This document shows, piece by piece, positions 15,109 to 23,725 of a DNA stretch of 36,307 nucleotides. The first letter of the stretch is position 1. Every line of letters begins with the position of its first letter. The notes beneath the pieces are model-generated. The model searched no databases and was not told where the DNA came from. It worked only from the letters and a program-made list of their open reading frames with translations. Source of the stretch: CAYUNA01 sp047629355 (lineage in GTDB: Bacteria; Bacteroidota; Bacteroidia; Chitinophagales; Saprospiraceae); assembly GCA_047629355.1 (NCBI GenBank), contig JBLHWU010000035.1:1-36307 (forward strand), read 5' to 3'. The translations under genes were made by a program, and so were the position numbers.

Positions 15109-16746
15109 ATGAATAGACTTCTCTTACCTTTATTTATAATACTTTTATTTTCAATCAATTGTGAAGCGCAACAATATCCGTTATTTTCACATTACGCCTT
15201 GAATAGTTTGGGCTTTAATCCAGCTATTGCAGGAAGTACCGACTGCCCAGAAGCGCGGTTAGTTTATCGAAATCAATGGACGGGTTTGAACGAAAATCCA
15301 GAGACGGCGATTTTGAGCGGACAAGGGCGGTTAAAGACCCTTCCATTGGGAATTGGTGGTTATTTTTACAATGACGAAGCGGGTAAATTGAAGCGTACCG
15401 GCGGAAGCTTAGCCCTATCCTTTGCCAAAAAACTGGACTCCTTAACGACTGTGACGGTCGGTATGGGCGCAGGTATGTATAACGTTCGTTTGCGCAACGA
15501 TTACAATGCCGAAACCAATGAAGACCAGACCATTATGAATGGTTTGAACGGTATGTGGGTTTCTGATTTTAGTGCAGGCCTTTATCTGCAACGAAAAGGT
15601 TTGTACGTTGGATTTTCTGTACCTCAAATTTTTGAACCTCAATTAAAATTTGATGAAGAAGACTTGTCTCAAAACGAACTGGTTCGCCACTATTATGGAA
15701 TGGTTGGGTATAAAATGCGCATCAATCGCGAATTTGCTGTTGAGCCATCTGCGTTGGTAAAAGCGGTTAAAAATACGCCATTGCAATGGGAAGGTACAGC
15801 ACGCGTTTTTTGGAAAAATATGTTGTGGGTTGGCGGTACTTATCGAAGCGATAAAACAGTTGCTGCTTTAGTTGGTGCGACTTTGAATGACAAAATGACC
15901 TTAGCGTATGCTTACGATATGGCGACTTCTAATTTGAATAAAGTGAGCAATGGCTCACATGAAATCACTTTAGGTTACCGTTTTTGTAAATCTAAAGATT
16001 CAGATGGCGACGGCGTAATGGACAAAGATGATAAATGCCCAGAAGTACCCGGTCCTTCTGAAAATGACGGTTGTCCAGATGAAAGTGTTGCCGATAATGA
16101 CGATGACCGTGACAAAGACGGTATCAGTGATGCTTTGGATAAATGTCCAGACCTAGCGGGTTCATTAGCGAATTCAGGTTGTCCAATTGACGACCGCGAC
16201 AAGGATGGTATTGTTGACAATAAAGATAAATGTCCAGACTTAGCTGGTCCATTCGCTACTGGAGGTTGCCCTGGTGAAGATACAGATAAAGATGGCATTG
16301 TTGATGAACTTGACCAATGCCCTACCGAGCCAGGTCCTCTATATTTGCAGGGTTGTCCGCCAGTTGCCTCGGCAAGTGTGGTGACTAAAGAAATTCGGGA
16401 AGCGAAAGATATTGCGATTCGAAACGTTTATTTTGACTTGGACAAGGACAATATCAAGCGACAATATTTTCAAGATTTAGATAAATTAGCGGAGTATTTA
16501 GTTGGGCATCCAGAGTGGCGGGTACGTGCTACTGGACACACCGATGAGCGTGCTTCCAAAGAGTACAATGATTCCCTTTCTAAGCGTCGCGTGGAATCTG
16601 TGATGTTTTATTTGATGAATCGTGGTGCAAAACGCAACCAAATTGTCGCAGAATATTATGGCGAAGGCGAACCTTCGGAGATTGGAACGACGGAAGCAAA
16701 TTATCAGTTGAATCGACGGGTCGAGTTGAATTTGTTATTTGAATAG
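15109..16746 (+). CDS. PorP/SprF-type membrane protein fused to OmpA domain
   Basis: 545 residues in three parts. Signal peptide 1-20. Residues about 22-290 are a PorP/SprF-type outer-membrane beta-barrel (QQYPLFSHYALNSLGFNPAI, RNQWTGLNENPETAILSG, a final GYRFCKS). Residues about 297-425 carry four thrombospondin type 3-like calcium-binding repeats (DSDGDGVMDKDDKCP, DRDKDGISDALDKCP, DRDKDGIVDNKDKCP, DTDKDGIVDELDQCP). Residues about 439-545 are an OmpA peptidoglycan-binding domain (NVYFDLDKDNIK, ATGHTDERASKEYNDSLSKR, NRRVELNLLF). SprF proteins assist attachment of the T9SS cargo encoded next to them. The fusion would tie that function to the cell wall. Probably co-expressed with the preceding cargo gene. 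Confidence 0.92.
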   Translation: MNRLLLPLFIILLFSINCEAQQYPLFSHYALNSLGFNPAIAGSTDCPEARLVYRNQWTGLNENPETAILSGQGRLKTLPLGIGGYFYNDEAGKLKRTGGSLALSFAKKLDSLTTVTVGMGAGMYNVRLRNDYNAETNEDQTIMNGLNGMWVSDFSAGLYLQRKGLYVGFSVPQIFEPQLKFDEEDLSQNELVRHYYGMVGYKMRINREFAVEPSALVKAVKNTPLQWEGTARVFWKNMLWVGGTYRSDKTVAALVGATLNDKMTLAYAYDMATSNLNKVSNGSHEITLGYRFCKSKDSDGDGVMDKDDKCPEVPGPSENDGCPDESVADNDDDRDKDGISDALDKCPDLAGSLANSGCPIDDRDKDGIVDNKDKCPDLAGPFATGGCPGEDTDKDGIVDELDQCPTEPGPLYLQGCPPVASASVVTKEIREAKDIAIRNVYFDLDKDNIKRQYFQDLDKLAEYLVGHPEWRVRATGHTDERASKEYNDSLSKRRVESVMFYLMNRGAKRNQIVAEYYGEGEPSEIGTTEANYQLNRRVELNLLFE

Positions 16747-16786
16747 ACGAGATGCGGGTTGCTAAAGCGGCTTCTTCTTGGATAGG

Positions 16787-16825
16787 ATTGGGTTTTCACT
16801 TTACTGGTGGAAACCCAATTTTTAT
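16787..16825 (+). terminator. Rho-independent terminator after the SprF-OmpA gene
   Basis: ATTGGGTTTTCAC (16787-16799) pairs with GTGGAAACCCAAT (16807-16819), with one G-T pair, followed by TTTTATTT. It lies 40 bases after the stop codon. Confidence 0.85.
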
Positions 16826-16878
16826 TTAGAACTCTACCGAAGCAGTGAGTTCAGTTATCAACTTAATGATTTGGTAGC

Positions 16879-16962
16879 GCAGGTAGCGGATACTTTTAGG
16901 GTATCTGTTACCTATTTGTTCCGTTTTAGGTAACAGATACTCTGAAAGTATCCGCTACCTGC
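16879..16962. repeat. 36-bp stem hairpin of GGTAGCG / GGTAACAG words
   Basis: The left arm (16879-16914) and right arm (16927-16962) mirror with two mismatches; the loop is 12 bases. Partial mirroring continues outward (TGAGTTCA near 16857 against TGAGTTCAACC near 16977). It lies between convergent genes, beyond the terminator. Confidence 0.8.
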
Positions 16963-17025
16963 ACGTTGATGACAATTGAGTTCAACCTGTTTCTCTAGTT
17001 TTGCCAAAAGCACTTAAATGTATTT

Positions 17026-18633
17026 TTATTTCTCCCGCTTCACCAATTTCCCCACGTAAACACAGCCCCCTTCAAAAGGCACTTCAACCATCTGCAAATC
17101 CTCAAAATTCCCCCAATCCAACACATCTTGGTTGATAATAAAAACGGCATTAGAATCGAGTCGTTGGTCAGTTGATTTAAAAATAAGCTGCCGTTCATTC
17201 GTTATATAATAAGCAGTCGCAGGATTCCAGCCAAGAGAATTTTTATAATTATAAAGCGTTTCTTTTTGAAAATTTTGCCCTACATTTTTCGCTGATTCCC
17301 TACAAACGGTCGTCCGTTCTATCTTTTCTCGACTTGGTAAAATAAACCAATCGAAACCAATTCTCAGCACCAATAATAGGGCGATTAAAGTTAAAAACGA
17401 AGGACTTTTTTTATAGAAATAAACGAAAATTAAACTTACTGCTGCGATAAAGACCCCACTCCATTTTAAATAAAAGTAAGATACTTCTTTTACATTTTCT
17501 ACCAAAAAAGGCAAGGCGATAATGGCAATTGGTGCAATTATTTTTAAAAGGGCAAATGATTTTTCAATTAATTTAAATTGCCATTCTGGCGCTGCTTTTT
17601 GTTGGTTATGCAAGTAAAAAAGTACCGAAAAAATTAGCGGAACGTGCATGAATAAATATCTTGGATAGACTTCTACCGAAATCCAATACAAGGGAATGGT
17701 CGTCGCAAAAATCAACGCATTATACGCAATAAACGGATGGCTTTCCAATCTTGATTTTAACTTCTTTTGAAATAAATAAATGACCAAGAATGACCAAGGC
17801 AAAAAGTGAAAAACCATTTCAAAAGGAAAAGAAAATAAATGAAGAACAGTATCTAAAAACCCGTATTCTATAGGTGTTCGTTTAGCAGATTCTACAAATA
17901 AAGTGGTAAAAAGAACGCTTAAATCATTGTACTGATGATAGGCAAAATAATAGCCACCAACGATAGCGACAAAAATTCCCATTCCAAAAAAATGAGCTGG
18001 TAAAAACAGTTTTTTAAACTGCTTTTGATAAATAAAATGCGCCAATAAAGTTGTTCCTAAAAACACAATCGCGGGTAGTCCTTTCATTAAAAAAGCCAAG
18101 GCGGTCAAAGTATAAGCTATCCCAAATAATTGATAATACTTCCCCGCTTTCCAACGATGATAAACCACCATAAACATCGAATAAATCGTCCAAGAAAAGC
18201 AAATGTCAATCAAGCCGAGAAAGGAATCGTAAAACAGAATTCGTCCACAAGTAATGAGTGCGAAAGCGTTGATGAACGCCCATTTCTGAGAAAAATATTT
18301 TCGAGAAAAATGATAAATCGTTGCGGCATACGCCAAAAGAAAAACAACCGTCGGCAGGCGCGAAATGAATTCATTGGAATACCCGTATATATTTGAAAAA
18401 ACGAGCAAAATCCAATTGTAAAGTGGTGGCTTATTGTAGTAATATTCCCCAAACATCGTCGGCGTGATGTAGTTACCTGACAAATCCATTTCGAGAGCAA
18501 CGAGCGCGCGAATCGCTTCATCATTGATAAAGGCAACCAAGCCTAAATTGATTAACAAAGCGGGTAGCAATAAGGCTAAAGTTAAGTAGTGAAATTTCGA
18601 ATTGGATGCTTGCAAGTTTTCTTTTTTGGGCAA
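17026..18633 (-). CDS. Family 39 (PMT/ArnT-like) membrane glycosyltransferase
   Basis: 535 residues with about 11-12 hydrophobic segments and a soluble C-terminal tail (from about 440). The N-terminal loop has AFINDEAIRALVALEM and FGEYYYNKPPLYNW, matching the catalytic Asp/Glu loop and the YNKPPLYNW segment of ArnT-like GT-C enzymes, which transfer a sugar from a lipid carrier. Acceptor unknown. No ATG is available near the N-terminus in this frame. The reading frame opens with TTG at 18633, and an ATG at about 18643 lies in another frame across an A-run, so either the start is TTG or there is a one-base error or frameshift. It stands alone. Confidence 0.87.
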   Translation of the reverse strand: MPKKENLQASNSKFHYLTLALLLPALLINLGLVAFINDEAIRALVALEMDLSGNYITPTMFGEYYYNKPPLYNWILLVFSNIYGYSNEFISRLPTVVFLLAYAATIYHFSRKYFSQKWAFINAFALITCGRILFYDSFLGLIDICFSWTIYSMFMVVYHRWKAGKYYQLFGIAYTLTALAFLMKGLPAIVFLGTTLLAHFIYQKQFKKLFLPAHFFGMGIFVAIVGGYYFAYHQYNDLSVLFTTLFVESAKRTPIEYGFLDTVLHLFSFPFEMVFHFLPWSFLVIYLFQKKLKSRLESHPFIAYNALIFATTIPLYWISVEVYPRYLFMHVPLIFSVLFYLHNQQKAAPEWQFKLIEKSFALLKIIAPIAIIALPFLVENVKEVSYFYLKWSGVFIAAVSLIFVYFYKKSPSFLTLIALLLVLRIGFDWFILPSREKIERTTVCRESAKNVGQNFQKETLYNYKNSLGWNPATAYYITNERQLIFKSTDQRLDSNAVFIINQDVLDWGNFEDLQMVEVPFEGGCVYVGKLVKREK

Positions 18634-18722
18634 AAATAGGCATCTTTTTTTTGCAAAAATTGAATTATTTTACATAATTCAACGTTTCCCCATCATTATT
18701 CCACTAAAATTCGTAAAAATGA

Positions 18723-18730
18723 TACCTTTG
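18723..18730 (+). promoter_or_regulatory. TAnnTTTG -7 element upstream of argS
   Basis: TACCTTTG, an exact Bacteroidota -7 match. A TTTG -33 box is not clear. If used, it gives an argS leader of about 350 bases that contains the multi-hairpin element 18794-18975. Confidence 0.5.
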
Positions 18731-18793
18731 CGGACTTTTAGAAAGCTTATGAAATAGGATATTAATTGAAAACTGAATTTCTTGAAATCTAAT

Positions 18794-18975
18794 ATCCACG
18801 AAGTGGATGAATATGAATAACCCCGAATGAAATTCGGGGGCTTGAGTGCCAAGACTATAATCCTGAAAAGATTGAATATAACACTTTAATATTCAACCCT
18901 TCCAGGGTTATAGCAGTCTCTTTACTTTTCCACGGATTTCATCCGTGGTTATTCATATTAAATCCTTTCAGGATT
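18794..18975. repeat. Multi-hairpin palindromic element in the argS leader
   Basis: The hairpins in order are ATCCACGAAGTGGAT (18794-18808), CCCCGAATGAAATTCGGGG (18821-18839), AACCCTTCCAGGGTT-type (about 18894-18910), CCACGGATTTCATCCGTGG (18930-18948) and AATCCTTTCAGGATT (18961-18975). The whole is also a larger mirror: AATATGAATAACC (18810-18822) is exactly inverted at 18947-18959, and TGAATATAA...TTAATATTCA forms the centre. No coding frame. Hairpins of the type GGATGAAATCC are frequent in Bacteroidota spacers; a function is not known to me. Confidence 0.75.
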
Positions 18976-19033
18976 AGTGAAAGTTTCGAAAAACTCACTT
19001 TACAATGCATTAGGGATGTTTGACATTTAGGTA

Positions 19034-19045
19034 TTTTACCGTTAC
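19034..19045. repeat. Possible fragment of the 9809-9998 element
   Basis: TTTTACCGTTAC equals the right end of the palindromic element at 9809-9998. It is a single 12-base match with no partner, so it could be chance. Confidence 0.3.
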
Positions 19046-19088
19046 TTAGATATCAATCAATACCCAATATCCGTTTTAAATTTACAAA

Positions 19089-21038
19089 ATGAATATCGTT
19101 AATATTATCCAAGAAGGAGTCGCTGATGCTGTCAAGAATTTATACGACAGTGAAATTACGGCTGAATCTGTGTCGATGAATACGACGCGCAGTGAATTTG
19201 AAGGCGACTACACCGTCGTAGCATTTGCATTTGCAAAGGTAGCGCGCAAAAAACCTGAAGCAATTGCGGAAGATTTGGGTCAATATTTGGTGGAAAACGT
19301 GAAGCATATTGAGAAATACAATGTGGTGAAAGGCTTTTGTAATTTGGTGATTAGCAATCAATTTTGGGTCAACTTTTTGGCGGAAGCTGCGAAGAATGGC
19401 GCTTATGGTACACACGCACCGACGGGCAAAAAAGTGATGGTAGAATTTTCATCTCCGAATACGAATAAGCCCTTGCACTTGGGGCACATCCGAAATATCT
19501 TACTCGGTTGGTCCGTGAATAAAATGTTCCAAGCAGCTGGTTATGAAGTAATTAAGACGCAGATTGTAAATGACCGAGGGATTGCGGTTTGTAAGAGTAT
19601 GTTGGCGTGGCAGTTATATGGAAATGGAGAAACGCCTGCTGATTCAGGTGTGAAAGGCGACCATTTTGTTGGAAAATTCTATGTGAAATTTTCCAATGAA
19701 TTGAAAGCAGAATATGCGGCTTGGCAAGTGACAGATGACGCTGAAAAAGAGTTTGTAAAATATTTAGAAGAACACAAGAAAAAGAGTGAGAAAATACATG
19801 ATGATATTGAACTCATTTTCGATGATGAGACACAAAAATTATCACCTGCAAAAAATCCTTATCTTAAAAGTAGAGAAGAAAAGAAAGCTGACTTTTTTAA
19901 GGATTATAAAAACAACTATTTTAATGAGTACAGCAAATTAGGCGCACAAGCCAAAGCATTGCTCTTAAAATGGGAAGCCAACGACGAAGATATCCGAGCT
20001 TTATGGGCAAAAATGAACGACTGGGTTTACGAAGGTTACGCCAAAACTTACGAGAATCTTGGCGTTGATTTTGATACCTTATACTATGAATCCAATACCT
20101 ATTTATTAGGTAAAGAAATCATTGCAGAAGGCTTGAAAAAAGATATTTTCACGCAAGAAGGCAAGCGAATCATGGTCGAATTGGACAATATCGGTTTGGG
20201 TACAAAAACCGTGATTAAGTCTGATGGAACGTCCACCTACACTTCGCAAGACCTCGGAACGGCGCAAGTTCGATACAAAGAATACGGAACGGAACGAATG
20301 GTTTATGTCGTTGGAGATGAGCAGATTAGCCACTTTCAAGGGGTATTTGAAATTTTGAAACGAATGGGTGAACCTTATGCGGAGGGCTTGTTTCATTTGG
20401 CATACGGAATGGTGGATTTACCGACTGGAAAAATGAAATCGCGGGAAGGTACGGTCGTTGATGCGGATGATTTGATGAAAGAAGTAATTGATGAAGCGCG
20501 AAACAATGCGCAGGAACGAGGAGAATTGGTCGATTTACCAGAAGCAGAACGAGAGGATATTTATCGAAAGATTGGGATGGCGGCGTTGAAGTATTTTATT
20601 TTGAAAGTGGCGGCGCAGAAGCGGATGGTTTTTAATCCAAAAGAATCTGTGGAAACGCAAGGAGATACTGGACCTTATATTCAATATTCTTACGTTAGAA
20701 TTCAAGGTATTTTGGCGAAAGCAGAAAAAGAAAATATTGATTTTTCTGGAGCGTCTAATTATTTGGATTTGAAAGAAATTGAAAAAGAGATTTTAAATCA
20801 AATTTATCAATACCCTGGTTTAGTTCTGCAGGCTGCGGAACAATATGAACCGTCGATTATTGCTAATTTCTGTTATAGTTTAGCAAAAAATTACAGCAAA
20901 TTTTATCACGAAAATCAAGTGGTCAAAGCAGAAACGGAGGATGCTACCATCTTTCGATTAAAATTAAGCAAGGTTGTTGGTAGTATAATCATGAAGGGGA
21001 TGGATTTATTGGGGATTGAGATGCCGAAGAAGATGTAG
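19089..21038 (+). CDS. argS: Arginyl-tRNA synthetase with extra insertion
   Basis: 649 residues. The N-terminal additional domain is followed by VEFSSPNTNKPLHLGHIRN (HIGH motif as HLGH, about residues 118-136). Further on come YTSQDLGTAQVRY, VVGDEQISHFQGVFEILKRM and GKMKSREGTVVDADDL (KMSKS-equivalent). The C-terminal anticodon-binding domain has the DTGPYIQYSYVRIQGIL segment. The enzyme charges tRNA(Arg). Between about residues 220 and 285 there is a charged, Lys/Asp-rich stretch (EEHKKKSEKIHDDIELIF and following) absent from the usual 560-600-residue enzyme as I know it. The start is supported by the domain fit. Monocistronic as far as seen. Confidence 0.96.
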   Translation: MNIVNIIQEGVADAVKNLYDSEITAESVSMNTTRSEFEGDYTVVAFAFAKVARKKPEAIAEDLGQYLVENVKHIEKYNVVKGFCNLVISNQFWVNFLAEAAKNGAYGTHAPTGKKVMVEFSSPNTNKPLHLGHIRNILLGWSVNKMFQAAGYEVIKTQIVNDRGIAVCKSMLAWQLYGNGETPADSGVKGDHFVGKFYVKFSNELKAEYAAWQVTDDAEKEFVKYLEEHKKKSEKIHDDIELIFDDETQKLSPAKNPYLKSREEKKADFFKDYKNNYFNEYSKLGAQAKALLLKWEANDEDIRALWAKMNDWVYEGYAKTYENLGVDFDTLYYESNTYLLGKEIIAEGLKKDIFTQEGKRIMVELDNIGLGTKTVIKSDGTSTYTSQDLGTAQVRYKEYGTERMVYVVGDEQISHFQGVFEILKRMGEPYAEGLFHLAYGMVDLPTGKMKSREGTVVDADDLMKEVIDEARNNAQERGELVDLPEAEREDIYRKIGMAALKYFILKVAAQKRMVFNPKESVETQGDTGPYIQYSYVRIQGILAKAEKENIDFSGASNYLDLKEIEKEILNQIYQYPGLVLQAAEQYEPSIIANFCYSLAKNYSKFYHENQVVKAETEDATIFRLKLSKVVGSIIMKGMDLLGIEMPKKM

Positions 21039-21101
21039 GGTTTAATTCGTCAGATTATAATATTTTTGGACTGTTATATATCCTTCCATGAAATTAAAAA
21101 A

Positions 21102-21521
21102 ATGAGAGTTTCCGAAATACTAAATAGACGTAGATACGGTAGAACAAGAATCAATTATATCAATGAATGGTACGGAGATTTAAATGAACTACTTGCGTTA
21201 AACGGATTGGTTGCCGAAAAGGAAAGATTAAAAAAAGTTGAATTCTCGCAAGCTATGAATATCGTGACCTTTCTTCTAAATAGAGGTGTAGCTTATGATG
21301 AAGAATTTATGCCTTTGAAGGATGCTGCAAAATACACAAAATTTCTTTTCGAAGATTTAATAGCCGATAAGTGTGAATGTTATACTAACGGTGATTGGGA
21401 TAAGTATAATGAAACAAATGGGTTTGGTTTTCATAATATGACAGAATCTACATTTGATGGAGGTGTTTTGGTTACATCACAATATCTGCATTTCTGCTTT
21501 TGGATTGAAGAGGAGGATTAA
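21102..21521 (+). CDS. Hypothetical protein, 139 residues
   Basis: The ATG at 21102 gives MRVSEILNRRRYGRTRINYI. An in-frame TTG 36 bases earlier is less likely. No signal peptide or membrane segment. It is mostly helical, basic at the N-terminus and acidic at the C-terminus (FDGGVLVTSQYLHFCFWIEE, then ED). The C-terminal pattern resembles small single-domain proteins found as immunity proteins, but this is only an impression. I do not recognise the family. It lies between argS and glnS, 63 bases after argS. Confidence 0.6.
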   Translation: MRVSEILNRRRYGRTRINYINEWYGDLNELLALNGLVAEKERLKKVEFSQAMNIVTFLLNRGVAYDEEFMPLKDAAKYTKFLFEDLIADKCECYTNGDWDKYNETNGFGFHNMTESTFDGGVLVTSQYLHFCFWIEEED

Positions 21522-21597
21522 AAAATAATTCAAATCATTCTGCGTATTAATATAAAACCCGATGCCCTATGTCTTTACTTCGCGCAAGCCCCGTCGT

Positions 21598-21782
21598 AGA
21601 TGTCGAATTTCTCCAGAAATTCGACTCATATCATAGAGTCTCTGACGCGGCATCAAAGCAGAAAACTTAGTCATTTAGCAGTAGTTTTGTTAAAAAATCG
21701 CAGTTTTTTGTAATTCTATGCTACACAATCGCGTCTGGAGACGCTAAAATAATAGTCAGATTTCTGGAGAAATCCAACATCT
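21598..21782. repeat. Palindromic element with 28-bp arms
   Basis: The left arm (21598-21625) contains AATTTCTCCAGAAATT, itself a small palindrome, and is mirrored at 21755-21782 with about four mismatches. A second mirrored pair lies inside (GAGTCTCTGACGCGG near 21636 against CGCGTCTGGAGAC near 21730). No coding frame. Confidence 0.7.
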
Positions 21783-21829
21783 GCAACAAAGAAAACATAA
21801 TTTTTAAAAATTAGACAAACGACTTTTAA

Positions 21830-21924
21830 CCACATAGCGCACATAGTATTTTCACATAGCCACATAGCTTTTACAACGCTAAAATAAGCTATGTGACTAT
21901 CTGAAACGCTATATGAACGATGTG
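21830..21924. repeat. CACATAG word palindrome directly upstream of glnS
   Basis: CACATAG occurs at 21831, 21840, 21853 and 21861. The mirror side holds CTATGTG at 21889 and degenerate forms to about 21924. It ends 25 bases before the glnS start codon. Confidence 0.75.
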
Positions 21925-21948
21925 TTTAAATAAATATACCATAAAGAC

Positions 21949-23610
21949 ATGAGTAAAAAATCACTCAATTTTCTTGAGCAAATCATCGAAAAAGACCTAA
22001 AGGAAGACAAGCACGGCGGACGGGTACACACCCGCTTCCCACCCGAGCCAAATGGGTATTTGCACATTGGGCACGCGAAGGCGTTATGGGTAGATTTTGG
22101 CTTGGCAGCGAAGTACAATGGCAAGACGAATTTGCGGTTTGACGATACCAATCCGACGAAAGAGAAGACCGAATATGTGGACGCGATTAAGAAGGACATC
22201 AAGTGGTTGGGCTATGAGTGGGACCATGAATTTTATACGTCGGATTACTTCCAGCAGATGTATGATTTTGCGGTAGATTTGATTCAAAAAGGTCATGCTT
22301 ATGTGGATGATTCGACAGCAGAGGAAATTCGAGAGATGAAAGGAACACCGACGGAACCTGGCGTTGATTCGCCGTATCGTGACCGTTCGGTAGCCGAAAA
22401 TCTGGATTTGTTTGAGCGTATGAAAAATGGAGAATTTGCGGACGGCGAACGCGTTTTGCGAGCAAAAATCTATATGGCAGCCGATAATATGCTCATGCGT
22501 GACCCGCTGATGTACCGCATCAAACACGCGACGCATCACCGCACAGGCGACGATTGGTGTATCTATCCGATGTATGATTTTGCGCACGGACAGTCGGATT
22601 CGATTGAGAAGATTACGCACTCTTTGTGTTCCTTGGAATTTATCCATCACCGACCGTTGTACAATTGGTTTATTAAGAAATTAGAAACTTTTCCTTCGCG
22701 ACAGACCGAGTTTGCGCGGATGAATGTCGAGTATATGATTACGAGTAAACGAAAGTTGTTAAGATTGGTGGAAGAAGGCTTGGTGACGGGTTGGAATGAC
22801 CCTCGGATGCCGACGATTTCGGGGATGCGCCGACGTGGTTATCCAGCGGCAGCTATTCGTACTTTTTGTGAAACAACAGGTTTGACAAAGCGCGATAATT
22901 TGATTGAAATGTCGCTGTTGGAGTCTTGTATCAAAACAGAATTGAATGCGACGGCTTCGCGAGTCATGGCGGTTTTAGACCCATTGAAAGTAGTGATTAC
23001 CAATTATCCAGAAGGAAAAACGGAGGATTTATTGGTAGAAAACAACCCGGAGGATGAAAATTCAGGTAGTCGTAAAGTACCATTTTCGAGAGAAATTTAT
23101 ATTGAGAAAGCGGACTTTATGGAGGATGCGCCAGAGAAGTTTTTCCGATTGAGTCCGGGGCGTGATGTGCGGTTGAAAGGGGCGTATATTGTGCATTGTG
23201 ATGATTGTGTGAAGGATGAAAATGGCGAGGTAATTCAAGTCAATTGCACCTATTATGACAATAGTAAAAGTGGCGAAGATGTGTCGAACGTAAAGGCGAA
23301 AGGGACGCTACATTGGGTGTCGATTGAGCATGCGGTCTCTGCGGAAGTTCATTTGTACGACCATTTATTTAGTGACCCAACGCCGATGGGACATGAAGGA
23401 AAAGATTATTTAGAATTTTTCAATAAAGAATCTTTGGTGATTAATGACAAAGCATTGGTTGAACCTGCACTTTTAGAGGCGAAAGTTGGGGATCAATTTC
23501 AGTTTATTCGCTTGGGTTATTTTTGTGCGGATGAGACGTTTACGAAGGAGAAGCCTGTTTTTAATCGGACAGTGACGATGCGGGATTCGTGGGCGAAGAT
23601 GAAGAAGTAA
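21949..23610 (+). CDS. glnS: Glutaminyl-tRNA synthetase
   Basis: 553 residues, usual for the enzyme. The class I signature is RFPPEPNGYLHIGHAKA (HIGH motif, about residues 24-40), then LRFDDTNPTKEK, the acceptor-recognition region, and the KMSKS-type ITSKRKLLRLVEEG (about 263-276) followed by GWNDPRMPTISGMRRRGY. The C-terminal half is the beta-barrel anticodon-binding domain. The sequence agrees with GlnRS rather than GluRS at SKRKL and DPRMPT. Start supported by the domain fit. Downstream lies a TCTGAC palindrome and a broken Rpn gene. Confidence 0.96.
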   Translation: MSKKSLNFLEQIIEKDLKEDKHGGRVHTRFPPEPNGYLHIGHAKALWVDFGLAAKYNGKTNLRFDDTNPTKEKTEYVDAIKKDIKWLGYEWDHEFYTSDYFQQMYDFAVDLIQKGHAYVDDSTAEEIREMKGTPTEPGVDSPYRDRSVAENLDLFERMKNGEFADGERVLRAKIYMAADNMLMRDPLMYRIKHATHHRTGDDWCIYPMYDFAHGQSDSIEKITHSLCSLEFIHHRPLYNWFIKKLETFPSRQTEFARMNVEYMITSKRKLLRLVEEGLVTGWNDPRMPTISGMRRRGYPAAAIRTFCETTGLTKRDNLIEMSLLESCIKTELNATASRVMAVLDPLKVVITNYPEGKTEDLLVENNPEDENSGSRKVPFSREIYIEKADFMEDAPEKFFRLSPGRDVRLKGAYIVHCDDCVKDENGEVIQVNCTYYDNSKSGEDVSNVKAKGTLHWVSIEHAVSAEVHLYDHLFSDPTPMGHEGKDYLEFFNKESLVINDKALVEPALLEAKVGDQFQFIRLGYFCADETFTKEKPVFNRTVTMRDSWAKMKK

Positions 23611-23626
23611 GTTAAGAGAGGTCAGA

Positions 23627-23717
23627 GGTCAGAAGTCAGACCGCTTTACTGTCAGAAGTCAGAAAAAGCACGTTGCAAAATCTGACTTCTGACAATGAAA
23701 TGGTCTGACTTCTGACC
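23627..23717. repeat. 37-bp arm palindrome of TCTGACTTCTGAC words
   Basis: The left arm (23627-23663) and right arm (23681-23717) are inverted over 37 bases with about four mismatches. Each arm contains two copies of the word TCTGACTTCTGA or its reverse. A third copy of the arm lies at 13706-13740 before another gene. Its right end abuts the truncated Rpn pseudogene. Confidence 0.85.
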
Positions 23718-23725
23718 TCTTTTAT

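Noticed and set aside
18794..18975. CRISPR-like array of hairpins
   Set aside because: The hairpins differ from each other, spacing is irregular, no unique spacers exist and no cas genes are in the window.
21831..21867. CACATAG array as CRISPR or iterons of an origin
   Set aside because: Words are only 7 bases, spacing varies, and the set is mirrored; no replication gene lies nearby.
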